Assembly (NCBI GenBank): GCA_963759115.1
Contig: CAVWXT010000005.1
Span: 1,178,001 to 1,242,000 of the forward strand
Origin: CAVWXT01 sp963759115
GTDB lineage: Bacteria; Planctomycetota; Planctomycetia; Pirellulales; Thermoguttaceae
Length of the DNA: 64,000 nt
Reading direction: 5' to 3'
Positions 18,833 to 27,439 of the stretch are shown piece by piece. A model generated the notes under the pieces. That model saw only the letters and a list, made by a program, of their open reading frames with translations, had not been told where the DNA came from and did not search any database. Every line of letters starts with the position of its first letter. The stretch's first letter is position 1. The translations under genes and the position numbers were made by a program.

Positions 18833-19618
18833 ATAGGGGTAGGGAAGGCCGGTTAAGTTCCCGGCCTCCCCTCCCTCCGAACCGGACTGGCGGATTTCCC
18901 GCATCCGGCTCTCCGGTTAGTGGTGTTACCTCGTAGAGGATTGGTGAACCGAGCGCGGGAAGGAAACAAGGTTCCTTCTCGGGATCGGCAGAAGCGAAAG
19001 GCCCTGACCTTCACGGGAAGGCCACCAACATGCAACATCGACGGTGCGGCCAATCTGAGCCAAGTTACGTGTGCCTGACGCAGTCCGTCGTGGCTAGTCG
19101 TTGCCGACACTCGCGGTACGGTGTGGTTTTGGCCGTGCGTCATGTTTCATCCCCTTTCCTGCGTCCCTTTGCTCGACGGGCATTGCCCCGCTTCCTCGCT
19201 CGTATGGACGCTCTGACTCCTGGGCGGTCGATTCTTCGTATCCTTATCAGGGACAATGAACTTCGTCCTTGTACCCGCCCAGGTCTCCTTGCTTCATGTA
19301 TCAAACCTTCCGACCGTTCCGCCTCCAACCACCTGTTGCCGCCTCTGGGGCTTGGTTTGGTTTCCCCCCGGAGCTTACCGCGCGGTCTGCCGACCGCATC
19401 CCTTGCGAGGACCACAGCGTCACTTGGGCTTCGCCTTTTCCTAGCAGGCTCGCCACGACAACCGGCCGAATCGAGTTCGTCATCCTGCGGACCAGCCGTT
19501 CACCTTCAGTTGCTCTCCACCCCCTCTCACGAGGACGCAGTTACTTTCGGTTACGAAGTTCAAACCCAATTTCGACAAGGACTTGCACCTTGCTGATTCG
19601 ATACACTCACAAGCGCAC
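18833..19618 (-). ncRNA. ORF-less group II intron
   Basis: Read on the minus strand, the segment begins GTGCGC (19618-19613) and ends CCCCTAT (18833). Domain V is recognisable at 18879-18911: 33 bases beginning GAGCCGG with the AGC triad, an apical GAAA-containing loop, and ending CCGGTTC. A domain VI hairpin with GGCCGGG..CCGGCC arms follows at about 18844-18868. Domain I/II-like text (GGTGCAAGTCC, GATAAGGATACGAAG, GGGGATGAAAC) lies in between. At 786 bases it has no room for the reverse transcriptase; only a short meaningless frame sits where that gene would start. The 5' boundary abuts the palindrome at 19619-19690. The ends are my best estimate. Confidence 0.75.
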
Positions 19619-19690
19619 TAGGAGGCGACTCCAGTCGCCGATTTTCCATGTATTTTACGTGGCCATCGGCGACTGGAGTCGCCTCCTACA
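19619..19690. repeat. Nested palindrome GGCGACTCCAGTCGCC, copy 2, at the intron insertion site
   Basis: Arms GGAGGCGACTCCAGTCGCC and GGCGACTGGAGTCGCCTCC surround a 25-base loop. It lies between the stop of the dehydrogenase gene (19697) and the 5' end of the group II intron, so on the minus strand the stem comes directly before the intron. It may also act as transcription terminator of the BMC operon, though no T run follows. Confidence 0.7.
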
Positions 19691-19696
19691 GCTTGT

Positions 19697-20638
19697 TCAA
19701 CGGGCCGTCGAATACGCCAACACTGTGTCGAGCGTTTGCCGCAACACACTGGCGCTGTGCCGCAGGCCCTGAACCTCTCTCGGCCAGAGATCAACCTGCT
19801 GCACGCCCAGCGCACCGCCACGGCCGATCACCGTGGGCAACGAGAGGGCCACGTCGCGGATGCCGTAGCTGCCGTCTTGCAGACTCGAAACCGGCAGCAC
19901 GCGGCGGCTATCAAGAGCCATCGCGTGGATCACCTCGCCAATCGCCAGCCCGACGGCAAAGCCGGCCCCGCCCTTCTGCTTGATCACTTCGGCGCCCGAA
20001 CCCTTCGTGCGGGTGAAGATTTCGTTGGCCAGCAGGTTGCTCCAGCCGGGATACTTTTCCAGCGGCAGCCCGGCCACCGTCGCCCCCGACCAGATCGGCA
20101 CCATGCTGTCGCCGTGCTCGCCGAGGATCAGGGCCGAAACCTGCGTCGGCGGCGCCGAAAGCCATTGGGCAATCAGGCTGCGGAAACGGATCGTATCCAA
20201 GAGCGTGCCCAGGCCGATGACCTGGCCGGCGGGCAGGCCGAGCCGCTCTGCCGCCAGGTACGTCAAGACGTCGACCGGATTGGAGACGACCAGCACCACG
20301 GCGTCCTGCCGCAGCCCAGCCTTCTGCATCGCGTCGAGAATGCTCCCGAACAGTTCCACGTTGCGATTGATCAAGTCCAGCCGGCTTTCGTCCGGCTTGC
20401 GGCGCAGGCCGGCCGTGATGCACACGCAATCGCTATCGGGAATGTGCTCGTAGCCGCCGGCGCGGATCACCTGATCGGCCGTGACCGACGAGCCGTGCAG
20501 CAGATCGAGCGCCTGGCCGGCAGCCATCTCGGCGTTGGCGTCGATCAGCACGATTTCGCGCACCAGCTTGCCGGCCTGCAGAGCGAAGCCGGCGCAAGAC
20601 CCGACCAAACCGCCGCCGCCGATAATGCTGACTTTCAT
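19697..20638 (-). CDS. Lactate/malate-type dehydrogenase of the BMC operon
   Basis: 313 residues from the ATG at 20638, chosen because GAAGGA lies 8 bases upstream. The N-terminal Rossmann motif is GGGGLVGSCAG; the catalytic region VVSNPVDVLTYLAA and the active-site His in ILGEHGDSMVP are intact. The family oxidises or reduces 2-hydroxy acids with NAD. PVM microcompartment loci carry such an enzyme, proposed to recycle NADH made by the aldehyde dehydrogenase. The upstream frame is open into the aldolase end, where an indel must lie; see that entry. Confidence 0.85.
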   Translation of the reverse strand: MKVSIIGGGGLVGSCAGFALQAGKLVREIVLIDANAEMAAGQALDLLHGSSVTADQVIRAGGYEHIPDSDCVCITAGLRRKPDESRLDLINRNVELFGSILDAMQKAGLRQDAVVLVVSNPVDVLTYLAAERLGLPAGQVIGLGTLLDTIRFRSLIAQWLSAPPTQVSALILGEHGDSMVPIWSGATVAGLPLEKYPGWSNLLANEIFTRTKGSGAEVIKQKGGAGFAVGLAIGEVIHAMALDSRRVLPVSSLQDGSYGIRDVALSLPTVIGRGGALGVQQVDLWPREVQGLRHSASVLRQTLDTVLAYSTAR

Positions 20639-20657
20639 GGGAATCATCCTTCGCCGT

Positions 20658-21536
20658 CTACTGCCGCGCGGACTTCCGAATGTGGCCATGACGCGATCGG
20701 TGATGGCCTGAATCAGGGCCTCTTGATCGGCCGTTGCCTTGCCGGGGCTGCCGCGTCGTCGCCGCGGCTGCGGGCTGCTCGGCCGTGCAACTCGGCGGCG
20801 GAAACGCACGCGGCGCTACGCCCGACGCCTTCCAGCTCTCCCGAAACGTGTCGTTCGCGCAGATGTCGCAGTTCTTCATCTCCAGCCGCGGGTCCTTGAA
20901 GCCCCACTTCTGCTTCAAGTCCAACAGGGCCTTCGCTTCCGGCTCGGTGAAGTAGTTGATCGAGCCCAGCCCGCGGGCCAGCATCAACATGCGGCAGTAG
21001 GCGTCGAGGATTTCCGTCCACCAGTAGGCCCTCTCCACCGTCTCGCCGAAGCTCACCGTGCCGTGATTGGCCAGAATGATGACGTTCGACTTGTGGACAA
21101 ACGGGAGAATCGTGTTGGCGAACTCCTGGCTGCCGGGAATCTCGTACTTGGCGATCGGCACGTCGCCCAGGAAGATCTCGACCTCGGGCAGCACGCACAT
21201 CGGCACCGGCTCCCGCGCGATGCCGAACGCCGTGGCGTGCGGCGGATGGCAGTGGACGACCGACTTGATCTCCGGCCGCTCCTTCATGATCGCCAGGTGC
21301 AGCTTGATCTCGCTGGTCATCTTCCGCTTGCCGCTGAGTTGCTTGCCCTCCATGTCGACGACGCACAGATCGTCGGGCTTCATGAAGCCCTTGGAGATCA
21401 TCGTCGGCGTGCAGACGACCTGGTTCTCGCCGACGCGGTAGCTGATGTTGCCGTCGTTGGCCGCGGCGAAGCCCTTCTTGTAGAGCCGGTCGCCGATGTC
21501 GCAGATTTCCTGCTTGATCTTGTGAAGGTTGACCAT
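20658..21536 (-). CDS. Class II (zinc) aldolase, fuculose/rhamnulose-phosphate type, with hidden encapsulation peptide
   Basis: 292 residues. Zinc-site His residues appear as VVHCHPPHATAF and ILANHGTVSFG, with the catalytic acidic residue in LPEVEIF. The enzyme splits a deoxyketose 1-phosphate into dihydroxyacetone phosphate and lactaldehyde. The last 30 codons read as nonsense in the main frame, but the neighbouring frame gives an amphipathic helix, ADQEALIQAITDRVMATFG, typical of BMC encapsulation peptides. An extra A at about 20740 (CAAGG for CAGG) explains the shift, and a second indel near 20680 would return to the TAG at 20658. A long Ala/Pro linker joins enzyme and peptide. Confidence 0.85.
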   Translation of the reverse strand: MVNLHKIKQEICDIGDRLYKKGFAAANDGNISYRVGENQVVCTPTMISKGFMKPDDLCVVDMEGKQLSGKRKMTSEIKLHLAIMKERPEIKSVVHCHPPHATAFGIAREPVPMCVLPEVEIFLGDVPIAKYEIPGSQEFANTILPFVHKSNVIILANHGTVSFGETVERAYWWTEILDAYCRMLMLARGLGSINYFTEPEAKALLDLKQKWGFKDPRLEMKNCDICANDTFRESWKASGVAPRAFPPPSCTAEQPAAAATTRQPRQGNGRSRGPDSGHHRSRHGHIRKSARQ

Positions 21537-21586
21537 ACTTGTTCCTTATCGCAATCCCCTTTGGTGCGTTTCACGCACCCTACGGT

Positions 21587-21874
21587 TCATGGCAACTCGT
21601 AATCCAAGGTATCGAGGATCGCCGCGTTATAGGCGTCGACCGGTTTGATTTCCGGGTAAAAGGGCATGGCGGCCTCGCGGCCTTCGCTGATGGCGATGCG
21701 GCTGCCGATGCCCGCGCCCAACTCGTCGAACACGGCAATCTCCTCCAGCCGCTCGTCCCACTTGCCGGCAAGGTTGTCCCAACTCAGCGGCGTGACCAGC
21801 TTGAAACTGCGCCCCACCAGGCTCGGATGGGCCCGGTTGAGCGTGACCGTTCCGACCACATCGGCGATTCGCAT
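21587..21874 (-). CDS. BMC pentamer shell protein (EutN/CcmL family), copy 1
   Basis: 95 residues. The EutN/CcmL fold is recognisable from the opening MRIADVVGTV, the central FKLVTP strand and the conserved turn FDELGAGIGSRI. Five copies form the vertices of the icosahedral shell. One of three pentamer genes in the operon, placed between the RpiB-like gene and the aldolase. Confidence 0.9.
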   Translation of the reverse strand: MRIADVVGTVTLNRAHPSLVGRSFKLVTPLSWDNLAGKWDERLEEIAVFDELGAGIGSRIAISEGREAAMPFYPEIKPVDAYNAAILDTLDYELP

Positions 21875-21889
21875 GGCAAGGCTCCTACG

Positions 21890-22606
21890 CTAATCGTGTG
21901 CGGAAGACCTCCGGGCAGGGGCGAACCCCGCCGCGGCAGAACTCCGCCACACATCTGCTTCAACTGGAAGAAACGTGCCCGCCTGCGGATCGGCCACCAG
22001 CAGGTTGGCGCCGACGGCGGCAGTGGCCGCGGCCACGGCCGGCGCGTCGCGCCGCGTCACCGCCCGAACGCCGCGCAGCCGATTCGCCAGGCACAGCCCG
22101 GCCGCCGCGTGAGCGGTCAGCAGCACGCCCAGCGTGTCGGGCTTGGCAAGCTTCGCCGGCCAACTGGTCGGTGGCGGCAATCAGGCAGTCCGAGTCCGAG
22201 CGTTCCACGCGAAAGCCCTCGCGGGCCAACGCGGCCACTGATCGCCGCCGGATCGAAGTCGCGTCGCCCGAGATGATCACCGCCAACCGAACAGCCGGCG
22301 TCGAATGGCCGTTCGACGAATCGGCGTATGCCAGAGCGATCCCCGGCGGAGCAATTCGTCGCGGACGGCCGGCGTGACGACCGCCTCCCGCGACACCACC
22401 AGCCGCCGCACCGAATCCAGCCGGCCGGCAATCTCCGCCATCGTGACCACGCGGGAGGCGACAACGAGGCGCGGAGAGTCGGCGGCAATGCTCTGTCGGT
22501 TTGGGGACGGCGGCACGACAGTCGCGCTCAGCCACTCTGGCGCAACGCCCAACTCCGCGAGCACCTCGCGCACCACGCGTTCGATGTCGATCGTCGGCTC
22601 GCTCAT
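21890..22606 (-). CDS. RpiB/LacAB-like protein with N-terminal encapsulation-type helix
   Basis: About 238 residues, assembled over at least two indels (near 22148 an extra base turns GAAGCTGCC into GAAGCTTGCC; another near 22360). The ATG at 22606 overlaps the preceding pentamer stop (ATGA). The first 22 residues (TIDIERVVREVLAELGV) form an amphipathic helix like the peptides that guide enzymes into BMCs. The C-terminal part, DTLGVLLTAHAAAGLCLANR then GVRA and VGANLLVADP, resembles the second half of ribose-5-phosphate isomerase B. The reaction inside the compartment is unknown; the relationship is by motif only. Confidence 0.55.
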
Positions 22607-22864
22607 TCGTCGCGGATTCCCAACACGGACCAGCGGACGGGCGAGGTGTTGTCGCCCACCAACTCGCGGGCGCCGATCCCGTCGCTGGTAATCATCACCA
22701 TCTCGCCCTCTGCCGGCCCCGAGCGAATCGACCACCAGGATCGGGTCGCCCTCGATCGTGCGGCCGTCGGCCTGCAGGGCCATCACCAACAGCAGCTTCC
22801 AGCCTTCCATCGAAGGGTGCTTGACGGTTGCGGTGGCGCTGCCCATCACACGGCCGAGAAACAT
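22603..22864 (-). CDS. BMC pentamer shell protein (EutN/CcmL family), copy 2
   Basis: About 87 residues. Starts MFLGRVMGSATATVKHP; the diagnostic turn is VDSLGAGEGEMVMI after removing one extra base at 22711, and the chain then ends VLGIRDE. Its stop overlaps the start of the RpiB-like gene. Known role: shell vertex pentamer. Confidence 0.88.
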
Positions 22865-22981
22865 GTTTCATTCCCTTCATCGAGCCGACGCTCTGCTGGC
22901 ACCATTGCGTCCTGCCGTTTGCCCGACATGCCCGTGACCCAGGCCGACGTTCGTCGCACTCGATCATCATTCCTTTTAAGC

Positions 22982-24419
22982 CTATTTCCCCAAAATGCGC
23001 AAGTCGTCGATCATCGAGCAGCGACGCTCGCGGGTGAAGGTCAGCGGCGTGGTGACGCCCTCGCCGGTCGGGCCGGCGATGGAGAACGAGCAATATCCTT
23101 CGCCGCCGAGCCCCAGCCCGGCCATGCACGGCCCGTTCTTGACGAACAGCGTCGTGTCCATCGCCTTGCCCATCTTGGTCATGTTGCGGACGTTGTTCGA
23201 GTGGATGATGGCCGTGTGGCGGAAGCCGTGCTCGCTGCGGCGGGCCATCTCGATGGCCTCGTCGACGTTGCGGCACCGCACAAACGGCACGAACGGCATC
23301 ATCTGCTCGACCTGCACGAAGGGGTGCGACTCGTCGGTCTCGCCGAAGAGCAACTCCACCTCGGGCGCGACCCTCTTGCCGGCGGCCCGGGCCAAGCACG
23401 GCGGCGTCCTGGCCGATGTAGTCCTTGTGCGGCACGTCGTGTTTCTTGGCGCCCTCGCCGACCGTGGCGATGGCCGCCTTGGTCAAGGCGTCGACTTCGC
23501 CGCCCGCAAGCCGCACGGCGCCGGCCCGCTCCATGGCGGCCATCAGCCGGTCGAAGATCTCGTCGACGGCAAAGACCTGCTTCTCGGCGATGCACAGCAG
23601 GTTGTTGTCGTAGGCCCCGCCTTGGATGATCGAGCGGGCGGCGCGGTCGAGGTCGGCCGTCTCGTCGACCACCACCGGCGGATTGCCGGGTCCGGCCACG
23701 ATCGCCCGCTTCGCCTGCTGCATGGCCGCCCGGGCCACGGCCGGGCCGCCGGTCACGCAGATCAGGTTGACGTCGGGATGCTTGAACAGGGCGTCGGCCG
23801 TCTCCAGGGTCGGCTCGGTGATCAGGCAGAGCAGGTTGTCGATCCCCAGGTCGCGGTAGATCGCCTCGTTGTAGCGTCGCACGCCCTCGGCCGCCACGCG
23901 GCGTCCGCTGGGATGCGGGTTGAACACCACCGTGTTGCCCGCCGCAATCATGCTCACCGCGTTGCCGGTGATGGTGGGCAGCGAGTGCGTCACCGGCGTG
24001 ACGGCGCAGATCACGCCGAACGGGGCGTGTTCGATGACCGCCAGGCCGTGATCGCCGCTAAAGACCTCGCTCCGCAGGAACTCCACGCCCGGCGCACGCT
24101 CGCCGAGCGTCTTGAGCTTCTCGATCTTGTGCGGCAGCCGGCCGATCTTGGTCTCTTCCATTTCCATCGTGCCCAGCTCGACGCACTGGTCGATGGCGAT
24201 GCGGCGGATGTGGGAGATGATGCGGCGGCGGTCTTCGAGCGTGCGGCGGGAAAGCCGCTCGAAGGCCTCGCGGGCGGCCGCCACGGCCTGGTCGACGTCG
24301 GTGAACAGGCCGAAGCGGCCCTGGTAGCCGCCGCCGGCGGGAGCGCCGTTGCCGTTGCCGCCCAGCCGCGTCAGCACTTGTTCCACGACGCTTCGAATCA
24401 AGGTTTCGTCAACGTGCAT
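22982..24419 (-). CDS. CoA-acylating aldehyde dehydrogenase (PduP-like) with N-terminal encapsulation peptide
   Basis: About 478 residues. The first 18 residues (DETLIRSVVEQVLTRLGG) are an amphipathic helix followed by a Gly-rich linker, as in PduP. The nucleotide region FNPHPSGRR and catalytic Cys in NNLLCIAEKQ are intact. An extra base near 23394 (GTGCTTGGCC for GTGCTGGCC) breaks the frame; the downstream frame continues GKRVAPEVELLFGETDESHPF and ends at 22982. Role: lactaldehyde- or propionaldehyde-type aldehyde plus CoA and NAD to acyl-CoA and NADH inside the compartment. Lactaldehyde is inferred from the aldolase. Confidence 0.9.
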
Positions 24420-24458
24420 GGCCGATCCTCATTGCGAAACCGCAAATGGTTTTCTTCG

Positions 24459-24785
24459 TCATTCATCATTCTTTCCACCTTCCTTGTCGTACACGCACGC
24501 ATGATCGACGTGGACGCTGTCGATGATGCCGATGATGACCGTATCGACCGGCAGCGACTTGGTTTCCGGCGTGAGCCGGGCGCTGGAACCTTGGGTAATC
24601 AACACGAATTCGCCCACGCCCGCCCCGACCGTGTCGACGGCGACCATCGAGCGGCCGGTGGTCGTCAGGCTGTCGCGGGTCTTGGGATCGAGCCGGTAGG
24701 GTTCGACCAACAGCAACTTGTGGCCGACCATCGAGCCGACCTTCTCGGTGGCCACCAGCGATCCGGTAACTTTGGCGATTAACAT
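24459..24785 (-). CDS. BMC pentamer shell protein (EutN/CcmL family), copy 3
   Basis: 108 residues, beginning MLIAKVTGSLVATEKV, with LLLVEPYRLD and the conserved VDTVGAGVGEFVLITQGSSA. Slightly longer at the C-terminus than the other two pentamers. Lies between acetate kinase (4 bases upstream) and the aldehyde dehydrogenase. Confidence 0.92.
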   Translation of the reverse strand: MLIAKVTGSLVATEKVGSMVGHKLLLVEPYRLDPKTRDSLTTTGRSMVAVDTVGAGVGEFVLITQGSSARLTPETKSLPVDTVIIGIIDSVHVDHACVYDKEGGKNDE

Positions 24786-24789
24786 GCGG

Positions 24790-25977
24790 CTAACCCTCCG
24801 ACAACAGTTGTGCGGCCTGCCGGGCGACGATCAGTTCCTCGTTGGTCGGAATCACCCAAATCTGCACGCGGCTCTGCGGGGCGCTGATTTTCGCCTCGCC
24901 CTTGGCCGAATCGTTGGCTGCCGGGTCGAGCACGATGCCCAACTCCTCCAGGTTGCGACAGACGGCGGCGCGGAAACGCCGGCCCGTTCTCGCCGATGCC
25001 GCCGGTGAACACGATCACGTCGGCGCCGCCCAGTTCGACCAGGTACGCGCCGAGGTAGTGCCGCGTACTGGCGGCGAAGACCTCCAGGGCCAGCTTCGCC
25101 CGAGCGTTGCCGGCCGCGGCCGCCTCGTCGATGTCGCGCAGGTCGCCGCTGACGCCGCTGAGCCCCAGCAGCCCGCCCTCGTTGGCCAGGATCGGCAAGC
25201 ACTTCGGCCAGCGACTTGCCGGTGCGCTTCATGACAATCGGCAACGCGAACGGGTCGAAGTCGCCCACGCGGTTGTTCTGCGGCAGCCCGCTCTGCGCGC
25301 TAAAGCCCATGCTGGTGGCCACGCTTTGGCCGTCGCGGATCGCGCAGAGCGAACTCGATCCGCCCAGGTGGCAGGAGATGATTCGCTTGCCCGGCCCGAG
25401 CAGTTCGGCGGTCCGCGTGGCGATGTAGCGGTGGCTGGCGCCGTGGAAGCCGTGGCGGCGCACCAGCCCGTCTTCCGCCCACTCGTAGGGAACGGCGTAG
25501 TAGCGGTTGCGGTCGGGGATCGTGCGGTGGAAGTCGGTCTCGAAGGCCGCCACCAGCGGAATCTCCGGCAGCTTCTCGCTCAACAGCCGCATGGCCTTGA
25601 TGTAGGGCGGATTGTGGGCGGGCGCCACGTCGTTCATCTCTTCCATCGCGGCCAAGCACGTCGGGCGTGACCCGCTGCTGCGCCGGTGATCCGTCCGCCG
25701 TGGACCGCCTTGAAGGCGATGGCCGACACCTCGGACGCCGTCGCGAGGCAGCCGAACTCGGGATCGGTCAATTGGGCCAGGCACTGGCGGACCGCCTCGG
25801 CATGGTCGGGCACGCGCAGGGTCTTCTCCTGCCGCCGGCCGCCAATCTCCACCATGCAACGGCTCTCCGGGGAACCGATCCGTTCGATCCCCCCGCGCAA
25901 GCTGCACGGTTGCCGGCCATGTCGAACAGCCGGTACTTGAAGCTCGTCGAACCGAGATTGGCCACGAGGATTTTCAT
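24790..25977 (-). CDS. ackA: Acetate/propionate kinase (AckA)
   Basis: About 394 residues spread over several frames. Start MKILVANLGSTSFKYRLFD matches the family ATP-binding beginning. Repaired pieces give FKAVHGGRITGA, AAMEEMNDVAPAHNPP, HRTIPDRNRYYAVPYEW, FHGASHRYI, HLGGSSSLCAI, FTGGIGENGPAFR and the C-terminal IPTNEELIVARQ. At least five single-base insertions are needed (near 24973, 25195, 25654, 25690 and 25905), three of them doubling the T of a CTG. Role: acyl phosphate plus ADP to acid plus ATP, last step of the compartment pathway after PduL. So many breaks could mean a pseudogene, but every domain part is conserved. Confidence 0.85.
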
Positions 25978-25981
25978 GGTA

Positions 25982-26251
25982 CTACGACAGATACGCCGCG
26001 ACCACGCCGTCGGCGGGACGGGGGATGATGTGGCTGGCCACGAGTTCGCCGACCTGCGAGGCGGCGTTGGCGCCGGCCTCGACGGCGGCCCGCACGCTGC
26101 CGACGTCGCCGCGGACGATGGTGGTCACCAGTCCGCCGCCGATCTGCACCCGCTTGACAATCTGCACGTTGGCGGCCTTGGCCATCGCGTCGGTCGCTTC
26201 GACCAGCGCCACGAGGCCCTTGGTTTCGATCAATCCAATGGCGTCTTGCAT
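25982..26251 (-). CDS. BMC hexamer shell protein (BMC-H, PduA-like), copy 1
   Basis: 89 residues from ATG 26251. The BMC-domain pattern is clear: MQDAIGLIETKGLVALVEAT, AANVQIV, GGGLVTTIVRGDVGSVRAA and the C-terminal HIIPRP. Six copies make one facet tile with a central pore, here lined by the GG turn. It is 86 percent or so the same layout as copy 2 upstream, indicating duplication. Confidence 0.95.
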   Translation of the reverse strand: MQDAIGLIETKGLVALVEATDAMAKAANVQIVKRVQIGGGLVTTIVRGDVGSVRAAVEAGANAASQVGELVASHIIPRPADGVVAAYLS

Positions 26252-26323
26252 TGCTTTGGTTTCCCTTGTTCTAATGGTTCTTGGCTTGGTTGGTTTGAGA
26301 TTCTTCATGGAAATGCCGCGGGA

Positions 26324-26397
26324 AAAAGGGGACAGTCCCCCTTTGTGCGAAGCACCCTTCGGGCCGTTCCGGCAAATGGGGACTGTCCCCCTTTCCC
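26324..26397. repeat. Inverted repeat with GGGGACAGTCCCC arms between the two BMC-H genes
   Basis: Two copies of AAGGGGGACTGTCCCC-type sequence in opposite orientation flank a 40-base centre (GAAGCACCCTTCGGGCCGTTCC). Each arm is itself palindromic, the same nested design as the GGCGACTCC family but different sequence. In the operon mRNA it would form a strong stem that could set the ratio of the two shell proteins. Confidence 0.6.
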
Positions 26398-26408
26398 TCC
26401 AAGGTCGT

Positions 26409-26711
26409 CTAGTCGGCGGCCGACTTCTTGGCCGGCGACGGCAACACGATGCCGAGATCGTCGTGCGGCCGCGGAATGACCTGCACGCTCAGCACTTCGC
26501 CGATGCGTCCGCCCGCGGCGGCGCCGGCGTCGGTGGCGGCCTTCACGGCGGCCACGTCGCCCGTGACGAACACGCTGGCCAAGCCGCTGCCCACCTTGTC
26601 CCAGCCCAAGAACTGGACGTTGGCCGCCTTCAACATGGCGTCGGTGGCCTCGACCAGGACCACAAAGCCCTTGGTCTCAATCATCCCCAACGCTTCCATC
26701 GCTTTTGCCAT
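26409..26711 (-). CDS. BMC hexamer shell protein (BMC-H, PduA-like), copy 2
   Basis: 100 residues; ATG 26711 with GGAGAG 7 bases upstream. MAKAMEALGMIETKGFVVLV opens the BMC fold; GSGLASVFVTGDVAAVKAA and VQVIPRPHDDL complete it. A short charged tail (PSPAKKSAAD) is absent from copy 1. Lies directly after pduL. Confidence 0.95.
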   Translation of the reverse strand: MAKAMEALGMIETKGFVVLVEATDAMLKAANVQFLGWDKVGSGLASVFVTGDVAAVKAATDAGAAAGGRIGEVLSVQVIPRPHDDLGIVLPSPAKKSAAD

Positions 26712-26776
26712 GGCACATCTCTCCGGTAACGAGTAACTCGAGGGTAAACTCCGGTTTCGCAAATTGTCGAACGTTC

Positions 26777-27439
26777 TTACAGTTTGATCAACTCCACGCT
26801 GCTGGCGTGATCGATGTCGCACGCATTGCCTTCGTCGGTGTCGAGATGGACTTCGAGCTTGAGGTTCTCGCCCACCCGCACCAAGAGGTTGTTGAACGTC
26901 GTGTCGCAACTCGACACGACGTGGAGCCTCATGCGGTCCTTGTCGCGGACGCCGTAGAACTCGGCGTCGGCAGGCCCCATGTGGACGTGTCGCTCGGCGC
27001 GGATCACGCCCTTCTTCAACTCCACGACGCCGTCGGGTCCGACCAGCACGCAGCCGGGCGTGCCTTCGATCTGGCCGCTGGCCCGCACCGGCAAGTCGAT
27101 GCCCAGCGAAATCCCGTCGGTCAGCGCCAATTCCACCTGGCTTTCCGGCCGCGTGGGGCCCAGAATCCGCACCGTCGGCAGCATCCGCCGCCGCGGCCCG
27201 ACGATCATCACCGTCTCTTCGGCGGCGAAGAATCCGTCCTGGTACAGCTCCTTGGCCACGGTCAGCTTGCGGCCCGCGCCAAACAGCGTTTCCACGTCTT
27301 GATCGGTCAGGTGAACGTGCCGGGCGGAAACGCTCACCACGAGGTTCGGCTTGCCCGGCGGACCGCCGACCTGCGCGAGCACGATCTCGCGGACGATCTG
27401 CTCGATCAGACTTCGATCCAAGGGTGGGGCAACGCTCAT
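26777..27439 (-). CDS. pduL: Phosphotransacylase PduL
   Basis: 220 residues. N-terminal helix PPLDRSLIEQIVREIVLAQ is an encapsulation peptide. Two PduL domains carry the zinc-binding His motifs SARHVHLT and AERHVHMGPADAEFYG, and the C-terminal part ends LEVHLDTDEGNACDID. It converts acyl-CoA plus phosphate to acyl phosphate and recycles CoA in the compartment. Its ATG overlaps the stop of the DeoR gene, so regulator and enzyme are co-translated. Confidence 0.95.
   Translation of the reverse strand: MSVAPPLDRSLIEQIVREIVLAQVGGPPGKPNLVVSVSARHVHLTDQDVETLFGAGRKLTVAKELYQDGFFAAEETVMIVGPRRRMLPTVRILGPTRPESQVELALTDGISLGIDLPVRASGQIEGTPGCVLVGPDGVVELKKGVIRAERHVHMGPADAEFYGVRDKDRMRLHVVSSCDTTFNNLLVRVGENLKLEVHLDTDEGNACDIDHASSVELIKL

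Noticed and set aside
18853..19143. Open frame on the minus strand in the intron region
   Set aside because: Composition and position match the known spurious frame in domain IV to VI of group II introns; no reverse-transcriptase motif.
24790..25977. Acetate kinase as true pseudogene
   Set aside because: All conserved motifs remain, and each break is a single extra base of the same type seen throughout the window.
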